In this document: positions 34,482 to 43,661 of the stretch, piece by piece
Layout of the letters: each line of letters begins with the position of its first letter
Numbering within the stretch: position 1 is the first letter of the stretch
From: Nitrosococcus halophilus Nc 4
GTDB taxonomy: Bacteria; Pseudomonadota; Gammaproteobacteria; Nitrosococcales; Nitrosococcaceae
Direction: 5' to 3'
Length of the DNA: 64,000 bases
Assembly: GCF_000024725.1 (NCBI RefSeq)
Contig: NC_013960.1
Span: 1,882,261-1,946,260, forward strand
Made by a program: the position numbers and the translations under genes
Notes under the pieces: generated by a model
Told to the model about the DNA's origin: nothing
Databases searched by the model: none
The model's input: only the letters and a program-made list of their open reading frames with translations

Positions 34482-34886
34482 AGGAAGAGGCTTGATGGGA
34501 TCAACGCACGCTACATTGGGCATCGAGAGCGGGTTTCCTGGCTTAACCGCTTACCCGTTGGGCTGGTTGACACCTCTGACCAAGACGCCGCAAAAGCGGA
34601 GCAGCCCCATTGTATTAAACGCAGCACCTTGGTCGCTTTGCGATGCTGTCCAGTTATCCGGAGACGTTAAACAATGCCAGTATTTTTAAGCACGAACTGT
34701 TTACCCGGTGGGTGCCTAAGTGCAAGCACATTATATCAGAATCATGGGCGCTTCCTCCCCGGACTAAAGTCCAGGGCCTCCGCGCCTGTGCCAGCCTGGG
34801 AGGTTTAATCGGTGAAAAGGCCCGTGCCCAGCGACGGCAATGCAGGGCAACCCTGTAAAAGCCGAGTTCGTAGGGGCGGTTGAGCC
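34482..34886. other. Gene-free stretch with an IS200/IS605-type end
   Basis: No credible gene. The segment CGCTTCCTCCCCGGACTAAA, followed by AGTCCAGGGCCTCCGCGCC (hairpin at 34757-34776), resembles the right-end hairpins of IS200/IS605-family elements that carry TnpB or IscB. No transposase or nuclease ORF accompanies it. The rest, including a possible structured tract at 34810-34870, is unassigned. Confidence 0.35.
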
Positions 34887-36254
34887 GTGCGAAACCGACC
34901 GCATTACCTGAAAGTCATACTTCCCGTGGTTTTGTTATTGGCCGGCATCGTGACCTCCTGGGCCATTGTCCAATCGCCCCCCGTAGTGGAGACCGCGCCG
35001 CCCCAGGTGGAACCCCCTCGGGTAGAGACGGTGGCGGCGCAGCCTAAGTCGGTGCGGTTGAAAGTTCATTCCCAGGGGACGGTAAGGGCCTGCACGGAAA
35101 TGGAATTAACTGCCGAGGTTTCCGGGAAGGTGGTCCAAGTAGCGCCTGGTTTTAGGGAGGGAGGACTTTTCAATAAGGGCGATCTGTTGGTGCAAATCGA
35201 TCCGCGGGATTACGATTTGGCGGTTGTCAAGGCCCGGGCGCGGGTGGCGGAAGCCCACGGCCAGCTGCTTCGGGAGGAGGCCAAAGCGGAGTTGGCCCGG
35301 AAGGATTGGCAGAGTATTGGCAACGGTGAACCTAATCCCTTGCTGTTAAGGGTGCCGGAGCTGGAAGAGAAGCGAGCTAAGCTCAAGGCGGCCAAGGCCG
35401 AACTCGAGGAAGCTCTACTGGATCGGGAGCGCACCGAATTGCGGGCCGCCTTCGATGGTCGGATTCGGGAAAGGTGGGTCGAGGTGGGGGAGTATGTGGA
35501 GGAAGGCACCCCCTTGGCTCGGCTGTTTGCCGTGGATAGGGCGGAAGTGCGCCTGCCCCTGGATCCGGCCGAATTGGCCTTTTTGGATCTGTCGTTGGCC
35601 TCCCAACAGGACTTGGGGGCGAAGGGGCCCAAAGTCATTCTGCGAGCTTCCCTAGCAGGGAAACGCCACTCCTGGGAGGGCCGAATCGTTCGCACCGAAG
35701 GGGTGATCGACGAGAAAACCCGGATGTTGTATGTCGTTGCCGAGGTGCGGGATCCTTACGGCTATTTGGACGCTGCCCAGGGGGCGCCGCTGCCGGTGGG
35801 TTTATTTGTGGAAGCGGAGATTGAAGGCCGGACCTTTAATCCGGTCCACCTGCTTCCCCGCCGTGCCTTGCGCCAAGACGGCCAGGTGCTGGTGGTCAAT
35901 GGCCAGCATCGGGTCAGCTTTCGGGAGGTGGAGGTATTGCGGGTTGAGGGAGAGTGGGCGGTCATACGAGGGAGTTTGCAGCATGGAGGAGGGGCTGATG
36001 CCGATTTTGTGGGAGCAAGGGGCGGAAGCCGAGCGAGTGATTCCCCTTGCGGTGACCTTGGCCTTTGGCGTCTTGTTTTCGACTCTGGTGACCTTGGTGT
36101 TGGTGCCGGTGGGCTATTCAATCTTCGCGGATATCCGAAGGGGGATAAGGCGTTGGGGCAAAATGGGGTTGCCCTGGGCTTTTCATTGAAAAGGAAGGAT
36201 CAACTCCACCGAGGGAAAATAGGTGGAAAAGCGGCCTTTGTCACGTGTCATTAG
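34887..36254 (+). pseudogene. RND efflux periplasmic adaptor, C-terminus replaced
   Basis: From the GTG at 34887: an N-terminal membrane anchor (about 9-27), then an adaptor of the HlyD/AcrA type with lipoyl halves (VKVHSQGTV, GGLFNKGDLLVQID), a helical hairpin (about 110-170) and a beta-barrel (IRERWVEVGEYVEEGTPLARL). Homology holds to about residue 363 (position 35975). The remaining residues are a frame-shifted reading of the pump remnant and of antisense toxin sequence. An internal deletion has joined the adaptor to the end of the RND pump gene. The truncated adaptor may still be made but has no pump here. Confidence 0.78.
35983..36189 (+). pseudogene. RND pump, last ~68 codons only
   Basis: In another frame than the adaptor. 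It reads GLMPILWEQGAEAERVIPLAVTL and then LVTLVLVPVGYSIFADIRR, the final two membrane helices and tail of an AcrB/MexF-type transporter. About 950 codons are missing between the adaptor and this point. Its stop overlaps the stop of the convergent PIN gene by seven bases. Confidence 0.75.
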
Positions 36255-36593
36255 CAGATATTTTTCAACGGCGGCATGAGCACCGATGAAAAAATCCGGC
36301 AGCACGTTGCTTTTTAGGCCCTTGTTTTTCCGGTAGTGAAGAAAGGCCTTGCCTGCCAAAAACAAAGCTTCATGGGGCAAGGGTTTGACGGAAAAATCGA
36401 GGTGCGCGATGAAGGCTTCCATTTCTTCTATGGTGGTGTAGCCGATGGCACATTCGGCATAAATAATCGGATTGATCACGAACACATGGTCTGCATCCAA
36501 ACACTCCAAGGTATCGGCGCTCCATGGGAAACACTCGCTTTCCGGCGTAGCCAGATCGGTAAGGACGCAGGTATCGATCAGTACGATTGACAT
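36183..36593 (-). CDS. PIN-domain toxin
   Basis: 136 residues with PIN acidic positions: Asp in LIDTCVLTDL, Glu in IIYAECAIG, Asp in LPDFFIGAHA, Asp in MTRDKGRF. The start directly follows the antitoxin stop (TGAATG), so translation is likely coupled. It is unrelated in detail to the toxin at 33352. Probably a VapC-type ribonuclease. Confidence 0.85.
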   Translation of the reverse strand: MSIVLIDTCVLTDLATPESECFPWSADTLECLDADHVFVINPIIYAECAIGYTTIEEMEAFIAHLDFSVKPLPHEALFLAGKAFLHYRKNKGLKSNVLPDFFIGAHAAVEKYLLMTRDKGRFSTYFPSVELILPFQ

Positions 36594-36833
36594 TCAGTCG
36601 CCCCGGGTGAGCGCCAGGATTTCTTCCGTACTCATACGCAAGGTGCCTACCTTATGTGCCGTGCGGAATCGGTCGCGTCGGTGGGTCCGTGCCTTGCTGA
36701 GATACCAACGCCCGTTTTCATCCCGGACGAATTCGACCTCCGTTTCCGCCGGTCGGATCCCCAGGGCATCTCTGACCTCCTGGGGGATGGTTACTTGGCC
36801 TTTGCTGGTAACGCGCATGGTGTTTGTCTCCAA
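36594..36833 (-). CDS. AbrB/MazE-type antitoxin
   Basis: 79 residues; an internal ATG 15 bp downstream would give the more usual start MRVTSKGQVTIPQ. The swapped-hairpin AbrB fold is marked by TSKGQVTIPQEVRDALGIRP. The C-terminus (RTAHKVGTLRMSTEEILALTRGD) should contact the toxin. First gene of the pair. Confidence 0.87.
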   Translation of the reverse strand: METNTMRVTSKGQVTIPQEVRDALGIRPAETEVEFVRDENGRWYLSKARTHRRDRFRTAHKVGTLRMSTEEILALTRGD

Positions 36834-36840
36834 AGTTATA

Positions 36841-36860
36841 GTATTACTTTATGGTAATAC
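36841..36860. promoter_or_regulatory. Candidate operator of the AbrB-PIN pair
   Basis: GTATTAC (36841-36847) and GTAATAC (36854-36860) form a palindrome eight bases upstream of the antitoxin start codon. This is the expected place for autoregulation. Confidence 0.5.
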
Positions 36861-37079
36861 CGACTGTTGAAAGAGTCTAGCAACAAACCGTTCTCGATTT
36901 GCGGTGAAGCAACGCCTGCTAATGGTTTTATGAGTGGGATGGAAAATTGTCATTTTAATTGGTAATGGTCGGGGTATCCTGGATACCGTAATAGGCAATT
37001 CCCCCATCTCATCGGCTATCCTTACAGCTTTATCCGAGGGACCTAACCTGCAATGCTCGGATGGGGGGTAGTCATCGCT

Positions 37080-38390
37080 ATGGGAAAATTTTCAAAGCGC
37101 CTTTTGGGGCTGTTAATCTTGATTTTGTTTCTGTCACCCGTGGCAGCGCTTTTTTGGGTGGTTGAGGACCAGCCTGCCAGCCGTCAGGTGTCGCCGCTCA
37201 GGGTAGCGGATGCGCACCAAGTGCACGCTCTAGCCCACCAGTTCAGTCATGCCTTATCAGCGGAGAGGGCTACGACTATCACAGCGAAGGAACACGAGTT
37301 GAATAGCCTCATGGCGTGGTTAGCACGGGGTATTCCCCGTTTATCCGGGCAGGTCAACATCACCTCTGCCGGGCTCAATGCTGTTTTGACCCTATCGCTG
37401 CCCTCTAATCTCTTGGGCGACTATGTGAATCTGCGTGGCGGGCTGAAACCCTCGATAACAGGACTGCAATTTACCCGGGTTGCTCTAGGTCAGTTGGAAC
37501 TCAACGGCGATATCACCTTATTCCTTCTTCGCTCCATGCTCAATATAGTCCTGGGTAATGGGCACGGCGCTACTTTGTTGGAGGCAGTGCGAGCGGTGAT
37601 ATTTAGAGGGGAAGAGATGACCCTGTATCTTCGCTCGACGCCGGAGGTAAAGGCCCAGTTGGCCCAACTTGCCGGCAGGCTAGAAAAGATCCGGGATAAA
37701 GTGGCGTTGCTTGGTGATCCGGATATTATCCGGATTTATTACACTCAATTGGTTGAAATCCAACGAAGGCATCCGGTTCAAAAGCCGGTTTCATTGGCCC
37801 ACTATATAGGAGCGTTGTTTCAACTTGCCCGTGAACGTTCTCGGGTTGGAGAAGCCGCAGCAGAGAACCAAGCCGCAATCTTGGCGCTTGCCATCTACTT
37901 TGGCGATGCCCGCTTGGAGCGGCTAACCGGTCCGGTGCGAACCGGAGTGCTCCGTACTTATCTCCCCCAAAGGGGGCGGGTGCACTTGGCTAACCGTCGC
38001 GATTTAATGTTGCATTTTATTCTCTCGGCTGCCCTTAAGATCGCTGCCGATAAGGGGATGGCGATGGCCATTGGAGAGTTCAAAGAGCTGCTGGATGCTG
38101 CCTCAGGGGGGAGCGGTTATAGCTTTGTGGATTTGGCTGCCGATCGTGCCGGGATTCGCTTTGCCGAACAGGCCACTGATCCTTCGGGAGGGGCCGAGTG
38201 GTTGCAGAAACAGTTAGCGGGAAACACGGATGAAGCGGTTTTTTTTCCGAAAATAGCTGGATTGCCTGAAGGATTGACTAAACAGCAATTTACGGAGCAG
38301 TTCCCTACTGTGGAAAGTCCCGCCTACCAAGCGATGGTTGAAGAGATCGATCGTCGCATTGGGCGCTTGCCTGCCTATGCCAGCGGATAG
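37080..38390 (+). CDS. Conserved membrane-anchored protein of unknown function
   Basis: 436 residues from the ATG at 37080; an in-frame ATG at 37053 adds nine. It has one N-terminal membrane segment (about 6-26), and the rest should be periplasmic. Recognisable stretches are TITAKEHELNSLMAWLARGIPRLSGQVN and SLPSNLLGDYVNLRGGL, a pattern I have seen in unnamed gammaproteobacterial proteins. No enzyme motif is visible. The gene ends two bases before the first possible mutS start, which may mean co-transcription. Confidence 0.72.
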   Translation: MGKFSKRLLGLLILILFLSPVAALFWVVEDQPASRQVSPLRVADAHQVHALAHQFSHALSAERATTITAKEHELNSLMAWLARGIPRLSGQVNITSAGLNAVLTLSLPSNLLGDYVNLRGGLKPSITGLQFTRVALGQLELNGDITLFLLRSMLNIVLGNGHGATLLEAVRAVIFRGEEMTLYLRSTPEVKAQLAQLAGRLEKIRDKVALLGDPDIIRIYYTQLVEIQRRHPVQKPVSLAHYIGALFQLARERSRVGEAAAENQAAILALAIYFGDARLERLTGPVRTGVLRTYLPQRGRVHLANRRDLMLHFILSAALKIAADKGMAMAIGEFKELLDAASGGSGYSFVDLAADRAGIRFAEQATDPSGGAEWLQKQLAGNTDEAVFFPKIAGLPEGLTKQQFTEQFPTVESPAYQAMVEEIDRRIGRLPAYASG

Positions 38391-38470
38391 AGATGGAAAA
38401 ATGCTTATTATCGAGCGATTGGACCCTTTTAGGGGTCTATGTCAGACTAAAAGTGTTAACTTTCTTTACG

Positions 38471-41137
38471 GTGAAAGCGGTGGAGCAAGGCAAAGGCAGG
38501 AGAAATACTCAAGCGGTGCAGCAACCCCCTGAAACCGACATGATGGCCCAGTATCGTGGGATCAAAGCGCAATATCAGGACGCATTGCTGTTCTTTCGCT
38601 TTGGTGATTTCTACGAGATGTTTTATGAGGATGCGGCGCTGGCTTCGCGGGAATTGGATATCGTCCTGACTTCGCGGCCCCAAGCAAAAAATAGCGAGCG
38701 GGTACCCATGTGTGGGGTGCCTTACCACCGTTTGGAAACCTATGTGGCCCGCCTGATCGGAAAGGGCCATAAAGTCGCTATCTGTGAGCAGCTAGAGGGA
38801 GCCAGCAAAGGCAGGGGGTTGATCCAGCGGGAAGTGATCCGGGTGGTGACGCCGGGCACCTTCTTTGAGGCCGAGCGTCAAGAGGGGGCCTTGGCGGCGC
38901 TGTGCTTTGAAGGGGAGCAGATAGGGATGGCGTTGCTGCAACTCGCCACGGGTGAGTTTCTCTTATTGGAGGCCAGCCGGGAAGAGTTGCCGGGGGTATT
39001 GAGCCGGTTTCGGCCCCAGGAAATTCTTCTCCAAGAGGGGCAGAGGCTAGAAGCATTGCCCCACTATCAGCCCTTTATTGCCGAGCAACCCGCCGAGGCC
39101 TTTATTCCAGAACAGGCATTGACTCTTTTAGCTGACCATTTTGGCCGTGAGGCCATTGCTTCTCTAGTGCCTACTGCACGGCAGGGGCTGGTGGCCGCGG
39201 GGGTGTTGCTGGGTTACGTAAAAGAAACTCAAATGGGTTTCTTGCCCCATCTGCAAGTCCCCAAACAGGAGAGCCGGGATCAGTTTGTCTTTTTGGATGC
39301 TCAAACCCAAAGAAACTTGGAGTTGGTGGAAAACATTTACCAAGGCACGGAGGAAGGCACCCTGTTGGCTGTTCTGGATCGCGCCCGCACCAGCATGGGA
39401 CGGCGGCGTCTCAAACGGTGGCTGCTCCACCCCTTGCGGGCAGTCACTCCAATTCAGGAGCGCCAAGATGCGGTGGCTGAGCTGGTGTTAAAACATTCCC
39501 TGCGAACTAGGCTGCAAGAGGCCTTAGCCCAAGTCCTGGATTTGGAACGGCTGACTTCACGGATCACCTCGGCAGTGGCCAATCCCCGGGATCTGGTGGC
39601 CCTGAGAACTTCATTGGCACCGTTGCCTCTCATCCATGACCTGCTAAGTGCTACTCCCATCCCGTTGCTTCACGGTCTGGGTAGCCAGCTGGATGTTTTG
39701 GAGGATCTTCACGCTGAGATCCAGCGGGTCCTGGTGGACGAGCCCAGGGTAACAGTGAAAGAGGGCGGACTGATTCGCCCTGGAGTGTGTGCCGAGTTGG
39801 ATGAGCTCCATGCGGTGGGGCAGGAGGGAACGGGCTGGCTGGCCAATTATGAGCAACAGGAGCGAGATCGCACCCAGATCGGGAACCTTAAAGTGGGGTT
39901 CAACAAAGTCTTTGGTTACTATATTGAAATCACCAAGTCCAATCTGGGCGCGGTTCCTTTGGACTATCAGCGCCGCCAGACCTTGGCCAATGCAGAGCGC
40001 TTTATTACCGATCCGCTCAAGGCATTTGAGCAGCAAACCTTACTGGCCCTGGAGCGGGCCAAAGAATTGGAATATCAGCGCTTTGTGGAACTGCGGGATC
40101 AGGTGGCCACCCAGGCTGCCCGCTTACGTCAAACCGCTGAAGTTTTAGGCACCTTGGACGGATTGGCCTCCTTAGGGGAGGTGGCCGCCAGCCAAGGCTG
40201 GGTGAAACCAGAAGTGAGCGAAGGCCATCACCTGACGATTACGGAGGGCCGTCATCCGGTGGTGGAGTCCTTGAGAGGAGAATTTGTGCCCAATGATCTC
40301 CATTTGGGCCAAGACCCTTCTTTTCTCATTTTGACCGGCCCCAATGCGGCGGGTAAGAGCACCTATGCCCGCCAGGCGGCTATTTTGGTGTTGTTAGCCC
40401 AAATAGGGAGTTTTGTCCCAGCGGAAACTGCCCATATTGGCGTGGTGGACCGTATCTTCACCCGCGTTGGGGCAGCGGACTTCCTGGCCCGGGGGCTGTC
40501 TACCTTTATGATGGAAATGATGGAAACCGCCAATATTCTCCGCTATGCCACCTCTAAAAGCCTGGTGATCCTGGATGAAGTGGGGCGGGGTACCGGCACC
40601 TCCGATGGGCAAGCCATTGCCCAGGCGGTGGCGGAAATGTTGGCCCAGGAAATCAAAGCCAGAACCTTATTTACCACCCATTATCATCAATTGGCGGCGT
40701 TGGCGGATCGCATTCCCAGCATGGCCAATGCCCGCCTGGCAGTCCGGGAAGAGCAAGAGGAAGTTTCTTTTCTCTATAAAGTGGTTCCTGGCGCGGCCCC
40801 TAAGAGTTATGGCATTTATGTGGCCAAGTTGGCAGGCTTGCCCCCTGCTGTGGTTCAGCGGGCCAGTGAACTATTGGCCCAACTGGAGCAGGAAGAAAGC
40901 GTTTCTCCCGTTGGCAACGCCAGGGCGGAGGTTAGGGAAGTTCCCCCTCCTTCCGGCTGGCTTAGACGGGAGGCTTTAGTGGCTCGCTTGTTGGAGCTGG
41001 ATCCTCTGCGCACGACCCCTTTGGAGGCCTTGGAACTGTTGGCGGAGCTCAGGCATTTAGCCCAGTCCTCTTCCCGCTCAGAAGGCTGGGAGGCTGCCCC
41101 GGTCATGCCCTTTTCCAAGCAGTCCGGTAAAGGATGA
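38471..41137 (+). CDS. mutS: DNA mismatch repair protein MutS
   Basis: About 888 residues from a GTG at 38471; the frame is open from an ATG at 38393, but family homology begins only at MMAQYRGIKAQYQD (38540), so the start is uncertain. The mismatch-binding Phe-x-Glu is in RFGDFYEMFYEDA. Connector, lever and clamp regions follow. The ATPase has Walker A TGPNAAGKSTYARQ and Walker B LVILDEVGRGTGTSDG. Typical gammaproteobacterial MutS reads GPNMGGKSTYMRQ and RGTSTYDG, so this is a divergent type. A C-terminal extension ends in a small helical part. It overlaps mutL by four bases (ATGA). Confidence 0.93.
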   Translation: MKAVEQGKGRRNTQAVQQPPETDMMAQYRGIKAQYQDALLFFRFGDFYEMFYEDAALASRELDIVLTSRPQAKNSERVPMCGVPYHRLETYVARLIGKGHKVAICEQLEGASKGRGLIQREVIRVVTPGTFFEAERQEGALAALCFEGEQIGMALLQLATGEFLLLEASREELPGVLSRFRPQEILLQEGQRLEALPHYQPFIAEQPAEAFIPEQALTLLADHFGREAIASLVPTARQGLVAAGVLLGYVKETQMGFLPHLQVPKQESRDQFVFLDAQTQRNLELVENIYQGTEEGTLLAVLDRARTSMGRRRLKRWLLHPLRAVTPIQERQDAVAELVLKHSLRTRLQEALAQVLDLERLTSRITSAVANPRDLVALRTSLAPLPLIHDLLSATPIPLLHGLGSQLDVLEDLHAEIQRVLVDEPRVTVKEGGLIRPGVCAELDELHAVGQEGTGWLANYEQQERDRTQIGNLKVGFNKVFGYYIEITKSNLGAVPLDYQRRQTLANAERFITDPLKAFEQQTLLALERAKELEYQRFVELRDQVATQAARLRQTAEVLGTLDGLASLGEVAASQGWVKPEVSEGHHLTITEGRHPVVESLRGEFVPNDLHLGQDPSFLILTGPNAAGKSTYARQAAILVLLAQIGSFVPAETAHIGVVDRIFTRVGAADFLARGLSTFMMEMMETANILRYATSKSLVILDEVGRGTGTSDGQAIAQAVAEMLAQEIKARTLFTTHYHQLAALADRIPSMANARLAVREEQEEVSFLYKVVPGAAPKSYGIYVAKLAGLPPAVVQRASELLAQLEQEESVSPVGNARAEVREVPPPSGWLRREALVARLLELDPLRTTPLEALELLAELRHLAQSSSRSEGWEAAPVMPFSKQSGKG

Positions 41138-42717
41138 CCATCCGTATTCTTTCGCCCCAGGTCCAGCAGTGTATCGCCGCAGGCGAGGTGGTGGCGCGTC
41201 CCGCCAGTGTGTTGAAAGAACTCATGGAAAATGCCCTGGATGGGGGGGCTGAAACGGTGCGGGTTAAGGTGCAGGAGGGGGGGCGGCGTCTCATTCAAGT
41301 AATTGATGATGGTTCAGGCCTGGCAGCCACTGAGGTACCCCTGGCTTTTGAACGTTTTGCCACCAGTAAAATCGTTCAAATGGAAGATTTGGCGGCGGTG
41401 CGCTCCTTTGGCTTTCGCGGTGAAGCCCTGGGGAGTATTGCCTCGGTGTCCCGGCTGCGTCTTCTGAGCCGGGAAAAGGGAACGTTATTGGGCACCGAGG
41501 CGCGTTTGGAAGGGGGGCGGATGCTCTCTTTGCAGGAGATGGGGGCGTCGGTGGGAACCCGAGTAGAGGTCTGGGACCTGTTTTATAATACTCCTGCCCG
41601 GCAAAAATTCCTCCGTAGCCTGCGGACCGAATACGGCCATATCCTCAACACCTTTACCCGTTTTGCTTTGGCTTTTCCCGAGAAGCACTTTACGCTCACG
41701 ATGGATGGCCGAGAACTGCACGTTCTTCCTCCGGCTACCCGGGTAGACCGGATCACGGCGCTATTGGGCCAACAGGCTGCTGCCCACCTAGAGGAATTCC
41801 ACGCCACAGGTTCCTGGGGGCGGTTAGGGGGCTTTGTGATCCCTACTGAGGCACGGGGGCGAAGCCCCCTTTATCTCTTTGTTAACCGCCGCCCGGTGCG
41901 TAATGTGGCCCTTTATCGTGCTATTCGGGATGGACTTCAGGAAGCGGGAAGCACCGTACTCTTGTTTCTTGACATTCATCCTTCCCAAGTGGATGTCAAC
42001 GTGCATCCGGCCAAAGCTGAGGTGCGCTTCCGTGACGAGCAAGCCCTTTATGAACAGGTTCGATCCGCCCTCAAGCAACGAACCTTACCGTGGCAGACGC
42101 AAAATGAAAGGGTGGCGGAAGAAGAATCAACCTATGGGGCAACCCAGGGTTTTCGTCTCTTGGGGCAGGTGGAGAATACTTTTCTGGTCACCCTGTCCGA
42201 GGGCCAGATCTACCTTTTGGATCAGCATGCGGCCGAAGAGCGGGTCCTTTATGAACGGCTGCAACAGGGAAAAGTTCAACCCCGTGAACTGGTTGCCCCC
42301 CAGGTGGTCACCCTTTCCCCGGAAGAACGGGCTTTTGTGGAGACCCATAGGGAGGCCCTTGAGTCCTGCGGATTTGTGGTCGAGCCTCTGGGTCCCCAAG
42401 CCCTGGCCTTGCGGGCTATTCCTGATTTTCTCTCCCCACCGCAATCAGGGCTTATTTTCTCCCGCCTGTTACCCCGGGTGCGCAGCCAGAGGGAAGATTT
42501 CCAGCAGGCCTTATCCTGCCTGGGGGCCATCAAGGCCGGCGAATCTCTTGCTCCTGAAGCCCAGGAGCGGTTGCTGAATGCCTGGGTCCAGACCGATCAT
42601 CCCCATGCCTGTGCCCATAATCGGCCCGTGTATTTTCGTCTTTCCTTGGATGAGGTTCGGCGCAAAGTGGGCAGGACGGGCTTGAGCTGCGAGTTCGACA
42701 CCCCCTCCGGAAAATAA
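41134..42717 (+). CDS. mutL: DNA mismatch repair protein MutL, endonuclease type
   Basis: 527 residues. The GHKL ATPase is complete: IAAGEVV, KELMENALDGGA (catalytic Glu), DDGSG, and SFGFRGEALGSIASVSRL. The C-terminal domain has DQHAAEERVLYE, the DQHA-x2-E-x4-E metal-binding motif of MutL proteins that nick DNA themselves, plus CAHNRP as a variant of CPHGRP. E. coli MutL lacks this motif and relies on MutH. So repair here is expected to be MutH-independent. Start codon overlaps the mutS stop. Confidence 0.95.
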   Translation: MTIRILSPQVQQCIAAGEVVARPASVLKELMENALDGGAETVRVKVQEGGRRLIQVIDDGSGLAATEVPLAFERFATSKIVQMEDLAAVRSFGFRGEALGSIASVSRLRLLSREKGTLLGTEARLEGGRMLSLQEMGASVGTRVEVWDLFYNTPARQKFLRSLRTEYGHILNTFTRFALAFPEKHFTLTMDGRELHVLPPATRVDRITALLGQQAAAHLEEFHATGSWGRLGGFVIPTEARGRSPLYLFVNRRPVRNVALYRAIRDGLQEAGSTVLLFLDIHPSQVDVNVHPAKAEVRFRDEQALYEQVRSALKQRTLPWQTQNERVAEEESTYGATQGFRLLGQVENTFLVTLSEGQIYLLDQHAAEERVLYERLQQGKVQPRELVAPQVVTLSPEERAFVETHREALESCGFVVEPLGPQALALRAIPDFLSPPQSGLIFSRLLPRVRSQREDFQQALSCLGAIKAGESLAPEAQERLLNAWVQTDHPHACAHNRPVYFRLSLDEVRRKVGRTGLSCEFDTPSGK

Positions 42718-42780
42718 TTATTCTCCATTTTTTTCCCTGTAACGAAGCCCTTGTTCCTTCCAGGGATTAGGTCCCGTAAC

Positions 42781-43638
42781 TTAACCTGACCGCTTGAGTC
42801 GGTAAAGAGCGGAGATGTCCTCTTCGCCAAAGCCCTTTTCCAGCAATCGTTGATAATCGGTCAGGGCCATTTCGGTAAGAGGCAGGGGGAGACCGAGTTG
42901 CCCTGCCATGGCTTTTCCGAGGTGAAGATCTTTATGGTGTAGTGCGACTTTAAAGCCAGGATTGAACTTGCCTTGAAGCATGGTTCCACCCCGTTTTTCC
43001 AGAAACCAGTTGCCGGCCGCGCCACTGGAGATCGCGTCGATGACTTTTGCCATGTCCAGGCCCTGGGCTTCACCGAAAGCCAAGGCCTCGGTGACAGCCT
43101 CATTGATTCCTGCCGCCATGATCTGATTGACTGCTTTAGTGGCCTGCCCGGTACCGACCTCACCCATGTGCACAATGCGACTGGCCATGGTGTTAAGCAC
43201 CGGCCGGATTCTGGCTAACGTGGCCCCCTGACCTCCCACCATCATCGCCAGGGTGCCGTTACGGGCCCCTTCCACGCCGCCTGAAACTGGAGAATCCAGA
43301 AAATCAGCGCCTTTATCCCGGACAATAGCCGCCGCGCGACGGGCGGTTTCCCGGCTCACAGTGGAAAAATCTACCACTATTTTCCCAGAGGCAAGACCGG
43401 GAGCAAGGGCTTCAACCACGGTGAGTACATCTTTGTCGGCGGAGACACAAGTGAATATTGCCTCCACTGCTGCGGCTAATTCCGCCGGTTCTCGTGCGCA
43501 GGTGATTTGTAATTCCTGGGCTAAGGTTTCCGCCGTTGCCTGGGTTCTATTCCAGACGGCATCAAGAAAACCAGCTTTTGCCACATTTTTTGCCATGGGC
43601 TTTCCCATGGCACCTAAACCGATAAAACCTACCTGCAT
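42781..43638 (-). CDS. Beta-hydroxyacid dehydrogenase family protein
   Basis: 285 residues, the normal size. The N-terminal Rossmann loop is GFIGLGAMGKPMAKN, the substrate motif is DSPVSGGVEGARNGTLAMMVGG, and the catalytic Lys lies in GTGQATKAVNQ. The family includes 2-hydroxy-3-oxopropionate reductase, 3-hydroxyisobutyrate dehydrogenase and succinic semialdehyde reductases, which are hard to separate by sequence. It uses NAD(P)H in the cytoplasm. The gene is convergent with mutL. Confidence 0.88.
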   Translation of the reverse strand: MQVGFIGLGAMGKPMAKNVAKAGFLDAVWNRTQATAETLAQELQITCAREPAELAAAVEAIFTCVSADKDVLTVVEALAPGLASGKIVVDFSTVSRETARRAAAIVRDKGADFLDSPVSGGVEGARNGTLAMMVGGQGATLARIRPVLNTMASRIVHMGEVGTGQATKAVNQIMAAGINEAVTEALAFGEAQGLDMAKVIDAISSGAAGNWFLEKRGGTMLQGKFNPGFKVALHHKDLHLGKAMAGQLGLPLPLTEMALTDYQRLLEKGFGEEDISALYRLKRSG

Positions 43639-43661
43639 GGTTCCAATCTCCCCCTAGAATT

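Noticed and set aside
34643-34858. 71-codon ORF before the RND adaptor
   Set aside because: Overlaps the IS200/IS605-type hairpin; no family features or ribosome site.
41879-42577. 232-codon ORF within mutL
   Set aside because: Alternate frame of a complete mutL with all motifs in the other frame.
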